Shown: positions 1 through 12,900 of the stretch, in pieces
How positions within the stretch are numbered: position 1 is the first letter of the stretch
How the letters are laid out: every line of letters starts with the position of its first letter
Assembly (NCBI GenBank): GCA_963457665.1
Contig: OY735227.1
Location: 50,048,344-50,112,343 of the forward strand
From: Thysanoteuthis rhombus
Lineage: Eukaryota; Mollusca; Cephalopoda; Oegopsida; Thysanoteuthidae
Length of the DNA: 64,000 nt
Direction: 5' to 3'
Program-made: the position numbers and the translations under genes
The notes under the pieces: generated by a model
The model's input: only the letters and a program-made list of their open reading frames with translations
Told to the model about the DNA's origin: nothing
Database searches by the model: none

Positions 1-499
1 TTTTAAGTCTACTCTGCTGCAGTGGGTCAGCGAACTGAATTGATAGTGATGGCTGTCTTGAGGATTGGTTAATGGTTGGTGTGAGTACAAATCATCCAGA
101 GTTCCAGTCTCCAAGAGACTGGTTGCCATGGGGACATTCAGGATGGGGAGAGAAAAAGTTTAATAGAATAAGGGGATTAAAACTGGAAAAGGTTTCAAAG
201 AACCATTTGAGATAATATAATGAGTAGTTTTGTTATTAGGAAGTATACCAATGATGAAAGATTCTTATATTAGTATAGACGCTGTCACTTTGACTTGGTT
301 TCAATCTTCCATTTTTTTTCAACAAAAAAAAATGTTCTGATTTGTTTTTCTGTTTATTTGATTCTTTAAATGTGATTATAATTTTTTCATTCCTGTGTGT
401 GAGGGTGCGTGGGGTGTCCTTGGGGTTGTTATGAAAATTTATTTTTTTTGTTTCTGATGCTTATTGTAATCTTTTGGCTTATGGATGAATGTTGGTGAG

Positions 500-1865
500 G
501 ACTGGTGAGCAGTTCGGGTATTCTGTAGTGATGGTGATAATCTCATATCTAGGAGTTTGTCAGGTTATTCAATTTGATATTTAGTCCATTAGGAGAATGA
601 GTTTGTCGTAATATCATATTTTCTAGGATTTTTGTGGCCTTATGAGATGTTATTTTCTCTATCCATTTGATAATGATGGATTTAGCATCATTGTGAAAGT
701 TATGGTTTGGTAGGCAAAAGTGCTTCTCTACTGGGAGTAAATTGTTCTAATTGTAGGATCTGACTCTGGGTCTGTAATTACTGAGTTTGATGTTGAAAGG
801 CCACTCTGATTTCCCTACATACAGTATTTTGCATTGTGCACATTCAAAGAGGTAGCTAATGTTACAACTTTTGCGGTTAGAGCTGTAGTAAATATTGAAG
901 GTATTTTTGGTGGTGGAACTGGTGAAGGGGTTGATGAGTTGGAGGGGAATACAACATCAGCATTTTTTGCTACTGCATGGTTGGCAGAATTTAATAGTTT
1001 TGGGGTTATCTATTCTACAGGACACTTTATCATCTATCATGGTATTAAAACTAATTATGTCATTAGTATTGTGGGGCCTATGGAATGGAAGGATTCCTAG
1101 TTCCTTAAATATTTCTCTACAATCAGGTTTTTATGTTAGGATGTCCCATCTGTTTTTAATTAGGTTTTACAGTGGGGGAAGTGTGAAAGATAGTAATGGG
1201 TGGTATGCAGCTTGATCTGTTTTTGTGAGTTAGTTTTAGGGTATCTTCTCAGGGGATCGAGGATTGCTCTTTTAATTTGATTATTTATTAGGGTGTCAGA
1301 AAAGTCTTGAGTGAATTGACATTGTGTTTATTGAGTTCACTAACTTCAAAGCAGATCCTACTTATTCTGAGTAGCTATGAGTGAGGGAGGTTATTTCTAA
1401 GGTCCAAGGGGTGGGCTGACTTGGCATCTAGGTAATTATGTGTGTCAGTGGGTTTCATATATAACATGGTTTGGAGGAGTATTTTTATCCATGTAAATAA
1501 TGGTGTCTAAGAATGCAATGGAATTGAATGACTTTACATAATTGAATTTAATGAAGTCATGTTAGGAATTTATGTTTGAAGAAGGTGTCAAGTTTTGCTT
1601 CTCTGCCTGTGTATATAAAGAAGATGACATCTATGTATCCGACATAGAAGGGGCAATTGTTCTTAATCTCAGGGTAGATGTTGATTTCTTCAAATTTACC
1701 CATAAAGGTAGCCACATATGATGGAGCTGTGACTTTGCCCATAACACAGCCTTCAAAATGGAAAAAGTGTTCATAATTAAAGCTGGGACTATTTAGAATA
1801 AGTATGAGTTGCATAAGGGTAGTGAGTATTTCTTCACTTGGTTCATATTTGGTCGTGCAGTTTAA
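500..1865 (-). pseudogene. Decayed Penelope-like retroelement (RT + GIY-YIG remnant)
   Basis: Read on the minus strand, 1557-1814 encodes the core of a Penelope-like reverse transcriptase. It has a degraded QGTAMG-like block (EGCVMGKVTAPSY), the FMGKFEE stretch, and the catalytic block as YVGYIDVIFF, where the second Asp of the usual YIDD is Val. Downstream in other frames are the FLDTIIYMDK and THNYLDAKSAHP-type blocks, then QAAYHPLLSFTLPPL and NRWDILT. Last comes a GIY-YIG-like endonuclease start (ECAQCKILYVGKSEWPFNIK, about 755-850) and its tail, ending in PNGLN near 570. Several stops and frame changes interrupt it, so it is dead. The 5' part (N-terminus of RT) is missing, as expected of a 5'-truncated insertion. 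The plus-strand open frames at 834-1215 are antisense to it. Family assignment rests on the order RT then GIY-YIG, which is diagnostic of Penelope-like elements. Confidence 0.8.
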
Positions 1866-3675
1866 AATCTAGAATTCAATTATTCATCAAATTATATTAT
1901 TAATACAATACAGAGCAATGTTTAGTCAAGATTAGGGAGAGAAAACCATCTTGAGTGTTTTGACAAGTATATAAGCCATTACATTCATCATTTTAATGTT
2001 ACTTCAACAGAATTAGCTCTTCTGCTGCTAACTGGGGATTATGAGGCACAACTTTTGATGATCAAGTGGGAAACAAGACCTCAACAATTTGCAACCATAA
2101 ACTCATTGTAATCATCATTTCTATCAACATAGCACAATACTATAACATCAGCAACATTCCTCAATACGACTGGGATTATACAGACAAAAGGCTCCTCAGA
2201 ATTGATCAAATTGAAAAGGGCACATTTTCACCCAGCACTGCATAACATCACCATGTACCTAGGCAATCTCACAAAGATTTCTTTCTTTTCCCTATTTTGA
2301 TATTGAACTTTCTCACCCATTTTTTTTATTTTTTAATAAGTTTTCAAGTATTTGGAGGAAAAAAAATTACTTTCTGTTTTTACCATTTTGAATAATTTTG
2401 AATAATCTGGAAATTTCACATTTTGAATAATCTGGAAATTTGAATAATTAGAAAAAAAAAAACACAAAAAAAAGTACAGTAAAACATTAACAGGAAATTT
2501 TTTCTAGGAATAAATAACTTCAAGTATTTAGATAGAGCACAAAAGATTGCGATCAGTTTTTTTTTTTCTATTTTCTATCAAATATTCAACTATCTTACCC
2601 ATTTTTGATATAGTTAGATTGAAAGCACAAAATTACTTACTTGGTAACAGTTCCTTCTCTTTGATTAATCTTAATAAACCTTTGATCAAATTATAACTGC
2701 CTTTTTAGTTAATAATATAAAAAAAAAAAGATTTAGCTGGCCCAAGATAAAATAGCACATGGTATTTGTTAATATTTTTTTGACTGCTGACATATGAAGT
2801 GACATATGCAGTGCTAAGTGAACATGCATCCTTTTCAATTTGATCAATTTTAAGGTGCATTTTGTATATATGATCCCACAACTTAACATTAAAGGACAGA
2901 GATTGGTGGTAAGCATTTGAAGTCTGAGAACTTTCAATGAATCAGGTTTGTCCATTTTGTATTAATCTGTTTCTGTTCAATATCGCAGTTCGTGCAGCAG
3001 ATACAAAAGCTGTATCATAAGTAAATAAAAGCAATGATGCTTGACCATTGTTATTCTGACTACCTCAAATCTGGACGTAGCCATAGTTACCTCTAAGCTG
3101 GACATATGTGCATGCATACATGCATATACATGTTTTGCTAACAACACACAAAAGAAATGAATGTGTACACAAAAGGTTAGTAATCTAAAATATGTTATTT
3201 CAACATTGCATTACACAAAATAATCATCGATGTTTTATTCAATGGAACAGTGAACTGAACAAAGTAGTTCAAAGTCTAGAATAAAATCTCAACTAAATAT
3301 GTTACTTTGTGGAATCCAATCATACTTTTATTATATTGAAACATACCGATAGAGTTTTAGTAGCTGTGAGAGATGAGCTGTGCCAAAATTGAAACAATTT
3401 CAAGTTGACATTTGTAGGTGCATCCAGTGAGCACACACTTTTTGTGCACACTGACTACTAAAAATGAAAGGGAACATTGCATACATGGGGGACGCTCCAG
3501 CGGTCAAATACATGTGGGGTGGGGGCACAGAGGTGCTTCAAGGGTCAAAAATGCGGGGACACCACAATGATCAAATGTCTAAATTTTCATTTATTCATTT
3601 ATGGTAATCTGTGATATCAAGGGTAAAATTAATCAAACAAATACACTCAAGATTTCATTCATTTACATGATTATC
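1866..3675. other. AT-rich intergenic stretch, no recognised feature
   Basis: No conserved coding segment was seen on either strand; open frames such as 2686-2955 on the minus strand are low-complexity and unlike any known protein. It contains A/T homopolymers and a short duplicated phrase (TTTTGAATAATCTGG) near 2390-2430. Confidence 0.5.
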
Positions 3676-3678
3676 TAG

Positions 3679-3679
<1 letters not shown>

Positions 3680-3727
<48 letters not shown>
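3680..3727. repeat. (TA)n microsatellite
   Basis: About 24 uninterrupted TA dinucleotides. It lies directly before a diverged tandem repeat block. Confidence 0.95.
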
Positions 3728-3731
<4 letters not shown>

Positions 3732-3744
3732 CTAAAAATCCTTC

Positions 3745-4315
3745 TTTTACAGACCAGAAGCTGAAATTTTGCACCCAGTACATCTTTTCATAGTGGTGGA
3801 CATGGGACAGGTAATTTTCTAAAGGTTTACTAGAGGGGTTCTATTTACAATGTAATTATAATGCTAAAATGGATCTAAACTTTCCATTCAAAGTAAATAG
3901 AATGTTAACTTTGTGTATAGAAACCTGAAATATGGCAAAGGAATACATTTTTCCACAGCAGAGGAGATGAAAAATGTGAGGTTGATCTTGGAGGTCATTC
4001 ATGGTCATGAGGTCATTTCTAGACAATTGAGACAATTGCAACCTATAATTTTGCCACTACGAAGCTAAAATTTGGCATCTTTTTTCAGCAAAGATCATCG
4101 GCTATGTGGAGTTGAACTCGAAGGTCAATCAGGGTGTCATTTATTAGAATCATTCATAATAATTTCTAGACAATCAAAGCAATTGTGAGGCACAATTTTA
4201 CACCTACAAAGCTGATATTTGGCAGGGGGGCACATTTTTTCATAGCAAAGGTAATGAGCTATGCAAGGTAGGCCCCAGTTGTCATTTCAAATTTTTGTCA
4301 AGATAAATGTACGGG
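3745..4315 (+). repeat. Diverged tandem repeat, about four ~150 bp units
   Basis: Four degenerate units begin near 3759, 3919, 4058 and 4207. Each has a variant of 'aagctgaaatttggca', followed 15-25 bp later by 'ttttttcatagcaaaggt' and an 'atgagctatg' variant. The middle units also share 'tttctagacaat' and 'caattg' phrases. Spacing is roughly 160, 139 and 149 bp. Units are too diverged for a recent array. No coding potential was found. Confidence 0.6.
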
Positions 4316-7300
4316 AGACAACTCTTTTTCCAAAAATTTTCACAAAAAAACAAACAAAATTAAACAGTAAAAATTGAAAGAAAAAAAAAAAAAACATTCA
4401 TCTTTCAAAATACTCTTAACATAATTATTTACTGAGAGAGCTCAATGAGATTAGAATGATTTTTAATATTTTCATTTGATTATCTATTTTTTGATATTTA
4501 CTTTTTCTTGAATATCATCTGAATATTTTCCAAAGATTTACCCATTAATTCTTTTACAAATATTTCAAGATATTTCTACTTAATTATTCAAGGTGATTTG
4601 GACAACACAATAAAGAATTAATGTTCTTTAACATGTTTCTCTTGGTTTATGTGGGCATGTGTGCATTTCGGATGATATTTGAGTACTTATATAGATTTTT
4701 TTTTCTCAAACCTAGTGTTCACATCCCAGGCAGGCCCACGCACTAATATCCATTTCAATTGAATATTTGAAAAAAAAAAAATAATCGAAATAAAATATTT
4801 GCAAGTAATTTGTGCTGTTAATCCATAATACCTTTGCTTCCTCTGATGATTCGTCACTTTTAAGAAAAAAAATTTTTCCTAGAAAAGCGTTTCATCTATA
4901 TTATAACTACAATGCTAAACTTTACATGGAAGTATAAACAAATAATTGATTAAAACAATTTGTTTTTTCTATGTTGTTATATTTGAAGTTATTTTTCCCT
5001 GGGCAATGTTGGTATCCTTGCTAGTATAGGAAATAGCTACAAAGCAAATTATTGCAGTAGCTGAAGAAAAATGAAATAATGATCCTAGTTTCATTTTGGT
5101 ACCAACTGCCTTTGAATCCATTATACTTTAACAAGGCCTTGGCTTTGTTTTTCACTGACCATAGTACTACTATAAAACTTACCATAGTCATTTTCTGTAT
5201 AAACCAAGTAAATATTTCTGGTAGTAGGGGAGAAAGAAAAAAAATTAAAATAAATAAATAGATAAATAATATTGATGACTGAACTTCACCATTCTTTATT
5301 TGTTTTAGTCAAGTTTCAGCTGTAAGAATTAAAATAGAAGGGATTGTTAGTGGTCAGGGAAGACCATGCTGTCTTTGGGGAGGGGGGGGCAAACGCAGCT
5401 GCGATATTGTAAGTTTTGCCCCCTCCCACTTGTTAAGGGCCAGCAATAATGCAAGTGTTACCAATAGAATGGGGCTCTAATGTGTATAATTGTAACTATT
5501 TACTAGGTATTTTATAGAAAGAATAAGGTTGGTAAGCTATTGGAATAGAGATGTTCACCTAATCCAATAGAATCATAACTCTAGCAATCCACAGACCCTA
5601 AGGATTCGGAATGTTCAATTTGCATTATTATTACATAACATATTACGAATGGATATCTTTGTATGCACGTTGGTTGAAATAATATCCTTGACTTTGTTTA
5701 TTCCAACATTCTAGCTGCATACTCTCCAACCTTCTTTGGGGGTCTATTGTGTTATGGAATGTCAAATCTTGCCCTCCCTGGTGGGGGGGGGCATGCTTCC
5801 CTTCCCACATGCATTACATCTAAGGCTTGGGCTGGTGAGTTCTGGAGATTGTCTTCTCAAAACCTCTGCTGAATCCAAGACTTTCCAAAAGACCCATTGA
5901 ACTTGATTAATACTTCTGATTCTCGGGTCATCCTTCTACAACCACAGCATTGTTAGTTAAACAAAACAGGGAAATTACTGCAAATTAACAACAAAGATTA
6001 AAATGTCTTGCTTGAAACAATCTAGACGAAAACTATCTTAAAAGATTTGAAAACGAAGGAAAGAAAAAAATTTTAAAAAAACAGATACTGAATTAATTTG
6101 GTTGAGTAATTGAAGAAAAATTCAATACAAATTGGAGCAGTTGATAAGTGAGAAAATCAAAAAGTATTGTTTAATTTTTTATCACAACTAAGGCTGCTCT
6201 TTTTCTAATGCTCTTGGGTAAGGCATGAACCCGATTCAAAAATTAGGAAAAGGAGGTTGATCGAGTACATGAATAATCTATTCATTCCATAATTATTTAA
6301 CCAGAGAATAGCAGCAAATGGCTTCTATGTCCATTATTTGTAAAGACAAAGGTTAATGTAATATGCTCCTCAGTGTGTGATCAACTAACTCAATGGCCGC
6401 AAGAAGAAACTGACAAGGGTAAGGACCACATTTTGTAAATTCAGGCTTAATTAAAAAGCAAGGAAACAGGATGAAGTTCAAGCGGATGTTGAGTAGAAGT
6501 CTATCATTCAGAAAATTGACAAAAAAAACCCCAAGTGATCACTTGAACATCCTCCTCCCTAGAGTGGCCATCTGATCATCCTCCCCCATAAGTTTGATTG
6601 AACAACCTCCCCCTTAAAGTAGTCTAAGGGTGGAAGGTTGATAAATTGTAAAACATCATAATTTAGGGAAAGTAGAGGGAAATCAGTAAAGATCCAGGAA
6701 TTCATTTATTTTATGAATAAAGTGAAAGTAGATATCATTCACTCATATGAATACCTTATCACCAAATCATGCTACAGAAATTCTTGTAGGTATTCCTTTA
6801 AAAAGAGGGTTAGGGTTACACTTGTACTTATTTTCTTAGGGTGGTTTTGTTGTGACCAGTGGCAACAGGTACCCCACAAGCACAAAAATATTGATAGCTA
6901 GAAATGTGTTGTCAACCTTAGGTGGATGAAAGGAATCACTTTAAGCCTCCCCCCCACACACACACACTAGACCAGTTGGGTGAGAGGAGGGGGGGTGAAG
7001 CGATCAAAAAGAGAAAAAAAAAAGTAATTTCAACCAGATAATCAATTGCGTTCCATGGCAGCGTTCATTCCATTGATTCTGCAATACACAGGGTTTTTTT
7101 TTTTTGAAGATTCTTTCCTGGCCAATATATAGATATAAGTATAGATATATATACACCACAAAGGCCACGGAAAACTTTGACCCCCTATTTTCAAGGCAAT
7201 AGGGAGAGATGTGTTTGCATGGTGGATCCCCCAGTAAAAAAAAAGGTTCTGGATCTTATCTAAAAGATAGAAATCGTAAAACACCCTAGTCTAAATAGAA

Positions 7301-7500
7301 AGTTCTATGACTAACAACAATCAATTCTTTCAGAGTCTTGTGTGGGTATCAGTTGGACAGGAATCACTTCTGGACAAGGCCTCATTCATTTGAATGCTCA
7401 GCAGTGATCGAACTTACTCTCAATAGCTTGCTAGTCACTAATTGCTTCATAAAGACAACAATTGCTCTCTTACCCAGTTTTGCAGAAATCCATTTATGTA
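4316..7500. other. Intergenic, no gene recognised
   Basis: Mostly AT-rich with several G or C runs (near 5380, 5785, 6950 and 6990). A phrase near 4998 containing CTGGGCAATGTTGG recurs in reverse complement near 55045-55060, so it belongs to a dispersed repeat. Purine/pyrimidine-rich phrases with CCTCCCCC occur three times between 6545 and 6620. No open frame here resembles a known protein. Confidence 0.5.
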
Positions 7501-7502
7501 GA

Positions 7503-7565
7503 ACACCCCGTGAGGATTGAACTCACGGTTTAAAGGATTGCAAGACAAACGCGATTACAAATGCA
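7503..7565 (-). repeat. tRNA-like fragment, possible SINE head
   Basis: On the minus strand the segment reads as a tRNA T-arm with a B-box-like sequence (CCGTGAGTTCAATCCTCACG, a 7 bp stem around a TTCAATC loop), preceded by an anticodon-arm-like TTTGTCTTGCAATCC. The D-arm/A-box portion is not convincing. It is more likely a tRNA pseudogene or SINE fragment than a functional tRNA gene. Confidence 0.4.
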
Positions 7566-9410
7566 GTATGTACCGATGAGGTCAAAATTGTAAGATCTTG
7601 ATTTTCATGAGCATTTGGTTTCGAGTAGAGGCATTATTAAATGATACTGAGAACAGAATGCATAGTCGAAATGAAGACCTCCTCATTTGGTATAAGTACT
7701 GCGGTCCCTCAGACAGAGCCAATACTATGGTTTTATTTTCACATTTCACACTCCAACAATGCCGACTATTCAGACGTACCATTTTAGAAGTAGAAGGATC
7801 AGGGATAGGGGTAGGTTATTCGGGACCACACTCATTGGATAATAGTATGAAAATTAAGCAATACTACCAGGTCTGTAGGAGGGACCACACAACTTGAATT
7901 TGTACCCAATATTCAAACAAACACCACCGTTAAATTCAATAATAGTTTGTATGTTTTTATAATATGTATTATTTTCACGACAAAATCTAAAACGAAACGA
8001 AGATATACCGCCAAATTTCGATAGAGACAAGGCAACTACATTATTTATAGTCATGTTACTAATATAACTGGTGTAACTGGTATACTAGTAACATACATTA
8101 CCTTCTGTAAATAAGAACTAACATCACTTCATAACTTAAATCATGGGAATCTATAATACTTTAAAATTAATTCAATGATGAACGAATATTCAGAATTTGG
8201 CTTTTTTTTATATAAAAATCCCAAATGACTACTGAGGGAAATTGGTCAAATTTGGACTGATGTTGAAAAATATAAAATTTAAAAGTATTAATAACAGTCG
8301 CATAAAAAAATCCCCTTGTAATGATGCTGTAGTACAAGTGAGAGTGAGTGAAATAAGTAGAAAATAACAAGTACTACAGGAAGAGAAATGCCAAGATGGA
8401 AAAAAAGGGGGAGAAGAAGAAGGAAGGGACAATAGAAGAAGAAAGTCTGCCAAAGTTTTTCCTTCCTTTCCTTCTTTGAAGAAATATGGTTAAAAAAAAA
8501 GTTCGCGAGAAAAAAAAGGGTTTGAAATGGACTTGAAAGTTGTTCCTCTAATAAATATATACACCATTTTATTCTTTCAAATCTCTTTTTATTTCCCAAA
8601 TTCGATCATCTCTCCTCCATTCCCTCCTGCCCTCCACCAGATTTTCCTTCTGGGGGTACTTCTCTCTCTTTCTCTAGGGGTTAAGGTTATTCTATTCTTA
8701 TGGAGATATTAATTAATCGGGTAAACCAAGCCAAAAGAGAAACAGCTTTTTTGTCTTTTAATTAATTCCTCATTCACTTCAGATAAATTTATATTTTTTT
8801 CCATTACCTTCTATTGGGGGGGGGGGGGGCAAATATTCATCAACTCGTAAAATATCATGTATGATCAATGAAACATACACTTCTAGGATTTGAATATTCA
8901 TTAATTCATTTAATAATTATTTAGCTCTGCCAAATTCTTAATGTCAGCTAATCTTCAAAAAATTCCTCTGGATCATCTGAATTCTCCAAGACACCATGAA
9001 GAAAGCAATAATCACTTGAACTTTAGGGTAATTTTGTACAACTTTCTAAAGAAAAGAAAACAAACAATTAAAATCAAGATGCTACTATCTTTATAATTTA
9101 ATAAATCATCTAGGTCTATAATACATACACAAATACTTGGACGTGTGGACGAGAGAGAAAGATGATGATGAAAAGTTGGGGTTCCATACACAAACAAGAT
9201 CACATTTTTACAAAATGGTCCCTTAGTTTTCGTTTACCCCAAGACTAAAATCTATGACTGACACTTAAGGAATTTTTTTTTTTTTTGAAAGAGGGTGAAA
9301 TAAATAAGAATGTAACATAATCAAATAAATCTCAATGCTAACTGCAGTTTTATTTATACATAATACATAAGGATATAACATTTCCATAACAATTTATTTA
9401 ATATAAGCAA
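7566..9410. other. Intergenic, no gene recognised
   Basis: Open frames of 60-103 codons occur on both strands (for example 7598-7897 plus, 8288-8599 minus) but are low-complexity or unlike known proteins. A purine-rich run lies at about 8385-8445. A run of 14 G lies at 8816-8829. Confidence 0.5.
8816..8829 (+). repeat. G14 homopolymer followed by CAAA
   Basis: Fourteen consecutive G then CAAATATTC. The same layout (long G run then CAAA) appears at 5385 and, on the minus strand, at 27226-27238. This suggests the run is the internal boundary of dispersed elements rather than a random homopolymer. Confidence 0.6.
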
Positions 9411-9416
9411 AAATGA

Positions 9417-9915
9417 CCCGAAAGTAAGGGTTCTGTTTACATGAGATAGGATATTTCAAACTGATCCCCCACAAGAAATCGGACCCATTTCAAACAAAAG
9501 TGATCAACAAAACCAAGGGACCACAGATTAGGAAATTTGAAAAAATATATCAAGAGATCTACAACAGTCAAATGTTTGATTAATATGAAAAACATACTTT
9601 TTACATCTATTTACAAAATACTGACAGGGCGGCTCAAAAGTAAGGGTTCTGTTTACATTGAATATTACGTTTAAAATGATCCCCCAGTTTGTGTCCATAT
9701 GTCAAGCTACAGAACCGATTTTGCCAGGGAGGCAAGAGGAAACTATATATAAATATGTGAAACTAGAGACAACAGGATGTGAATAACAGGGTGCTTTTCT
9801 TTTTTAAACCACGAAACATGTTTATTTCTGTACATCTATGAGGTTTAGATGGAATAACCCGAAAGTAAGGGTTCTGTTTACATCTCATTGAGTATTTAAA
9901 ACTGATCCCCCAGTT
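9417..9915 (+). repeat. Three spaced copies of a ~55 bp conserved motif
   Basis: The string AAGTAAGGGTTCTGTTTACA occurs exactly at 9422, 9638 and 9863, spaced 216 and 225 bp apart. Each copy is followed 15-20 bp later by a variant of 'tttaaactgatccccca'. The ~160 bp between copies does not align by eye, so this is not a simple tandem repeat. The core contains TGTTTAC, which matches the consensus bound by forkhead factors; function is inference only. Confidence 0.7.
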
Positions 9916-12900
9916 CATGGCCGAGTCGTCTTCAGATATAAGGAAAAAAAACATCCTTTATAGTTTATGAACACAAAATATAATCTAAAGGAGAATTAGT
10001 AGCCATAAATCGCTTAGATTGTAAAGAGAAAATGAATAATAAATTAAATGTTCTACTTACCGGATATTCCTTTTTTTGCAAGAATGTATATCACATTTAC
10101 TTTTTGGTAGAAAGAAAAGCGGATTCTTTTTATTCTTCTTATCACAGAAGAGTGGAAAATATTTTGCCTTATTTTTTCTTCATATATATCCCTTAGTTTT
10201 TGTCCTGTAAGGAATTGGTGTTTAGATTTTTTAAAAGTTTTTTCTTCTCTCCTTCGAGTGAGGTGTCGAAAAAGACATTTGAAGTAGTAATAGAATTAAG
10301 AATCCCTGAAATAAAGTCAGGGATTTAAAAGAAATCCTTCCCAAAAGTCTTTTAGTTCCAACTTGGGAATCAAGTTCTTCAATTCTTCTCCTTCAGTCTT
10401 CTCTTCAGTCTTCTTAGGGGTAAAAAGCAAGGAAGGAAAGAAAGAAGAAAAGACAGGGGGGGGGCGAATTAAAGATACTAAATAAATAGATAACTAGGAA
10501 AAAACAAGTTACTTTAGTTTTCTAAGTAATGAAGGCGGGTAAAATTCAATTAAAAAATATATTTTTCATCAAGGTGTCCAGCTTCAAAATAAAGAAAGAA
10601 ATATTACATCCGGTCGGTGTAACCCTAAACAGTAATATTTAATTTTATCATTCCGTTTGTTATTATTTCTTCTCATAAAATAATGTAAAAAAACCGAAGA
10701 TAAGGAATAATTGTTGTTATTACCCGTCCTCTTCAGTGTATTACAAGCAAAAGTGAATTAATAAGAGGCTTTTGCAACTCTCTCTCTCCCTCTACGCACA
10801 CTATTACTCGTCATATCTCTTCACTCACTCACTCTGTCTCTGTCTCTCTATCTCTCTCTCTCTCTCTCCATCCAACCCTTCTCTCTCTATTTCAATACAT
10901 TTCTCTCTATATCTATCAATTCAAGAATAATGAATCTTACTTTCGATTCATCAATTAACCCATTTCCACCCTACTTAAATTTCTATTATTTGTCAACATT
11001 AAATTCAACAGCCTGTGCGATTTCGTTTCTACACTGTTTTTTTTATTTCATATAATGTCTGTATAGTTTTGCTTTTAATTTCCCACTGTCTCAACTCCTG
11101 TTTCTAATTTTGATATTTAAACCAATTTTCTCACACTGTTGTTGCATTGCATAATTCAATTTATTTTTTAAAACTCTACTTTATCAGTTAATTAATGAAT
11201 CATGACGACCCACTTCTGTTTTTGTGAGCATGTTATTCAATGATAAACTTTTTTATAAAGTTATCATCACCTCGTTGAAATATCAAAGAAGTAGTTATTT
11301 AGTTTACCCAAAATTAACTAAAGTACATAATTCACTCCTTTCTATAATTAAAATATTTTTCAAATCAATGAAATCAACAGGGTGCATCAACTGGATGCAC
11401 CTTGTGAACCTGCCTGTTATACTTACTTACTCTTGTCAGTAGAGAAAATTCAGTTCATTCACCCTTACTTAACAAAATTAATTTTAGTTGATTTTTACTA
11501 TTCGTCATGGTGTCTCTTCGCATCCCCGTTTACTATCGCCTCAAGATTTTTTTATGCATTGAAATTCTTAAAATCAATCTCCTCTTTACCTCACAATCCT
11601 ATTTTTATCCACCCTTCTTCTATCGTTATTTTTGTCGCCACAGTCTGACTTGTTAACTGGTTTAGTTTGCGTATACACTCAAGATATGTTTTCTTAAAGA
11701 TGAGATTGATGTGTCTTAATATCAATAATGATGTAAGAAGCACTCAACAGAATATCATAGAACAGGCACTTGATCTGATTTTAAATTCCCTAAACTTTTT
11801 CAACATTCTCTTCCCCGCTCCCGCAATGATTGACCGAGTTCTAATTACATTGAATCTTAAAAGTAGACATTTCCTTCTTTTTTTGCAGTGCGACACTTCA
11901 GAGAATTCATGATAAAAATTGAATGCATTCAAGTTGGAAAGTCTTTTTTTATTATGAAGAAGAAGAGAACTACATTGTAAATATTTTATGACTTTTTCTT
12001 CACACCTTCCGTTGATTTTTTTCTTATCGCAACATTTTGCCCTGGCCGATATTTTCCTAAAATGAAGTAAAAGTTATCACAGAATTTCAAATAATGATTT
12101 ATAATTAAGAAAAAAAAACGGAAAAATGTAATAAGTATTTTTTTAAATTGTTATTCGCACTTATGATCTTTGCCGTTTCTTCCATGGATGAATTAAAGAA
12201 GTGTGAATTTTTAATATTTTCTCTGTATCTTGAAGAAGCCTTAAGAAAAACCTTTTAATATTCACTTTGACTCACTTTCTAATAATACTGGGGTTTTCTA
12301 TTTTTTTTGGTGGGGGGGGTCTTAGACAATTGTGTCGTTGTAACTAAAACAGAAAAAGTTATATCAATTTGTTGCTGTTCAGTTAGAAAAGCATAGGCCA
12401 GAAAGAAAAAAAAGCCTCAATATAAGGACATTTTCATTACATATAGATCTCACTATGGAGTAGAGATTGGCTGAATTCATTTTGTTCTTAACAAATAAAA
12501 CAATCGGTGAGCTAGAAGGCATGAACAAAAAATTGACTTGACTAACTGCAGTGCGACTGATGCTCTCAGTTGCCAACATCAATTTTAATTATTTGGCTAA
12601 AACTTTTTTTAATTGCTAAAATTAGCTAAATTCCTCTCATCTCCGGCTATCTTTATAGCTAAAAATAGCATAAATCTGTTTTGAGTTGGTTAACAAAAAG
12701 ATTAAAATCTGCTAATTATTTTTTTTAAATGGCCAGATTATCGGTTATCTGCTGCCTCAGTCTTCTATTGGCTAAATAGTGGGAGAAGGGGGAATTGGCT
12801 ATATCTAGCTGAAATATGGCTGATTTGGCATCCTTACTGCTGCTACTGTTTCCACTCAAATACTTCCGGGCAATCTCCACGCTATGGAGGGAAACAAAGA

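Noticed and set aside
834..1215. Two overlapping plus-strand open frames of 88 and 106 codons
   Set aside because: They are antisense to the Penelope-like GIY-YIG region, which has recognisable protein motifs on the minus strand.
7503..7620. Functional tRNA gene on the minus strand
   Set aside because: The T-arm is convincing but the D-arm and acceptor stem cannot be formed; treated as a tRNA-like fragment.
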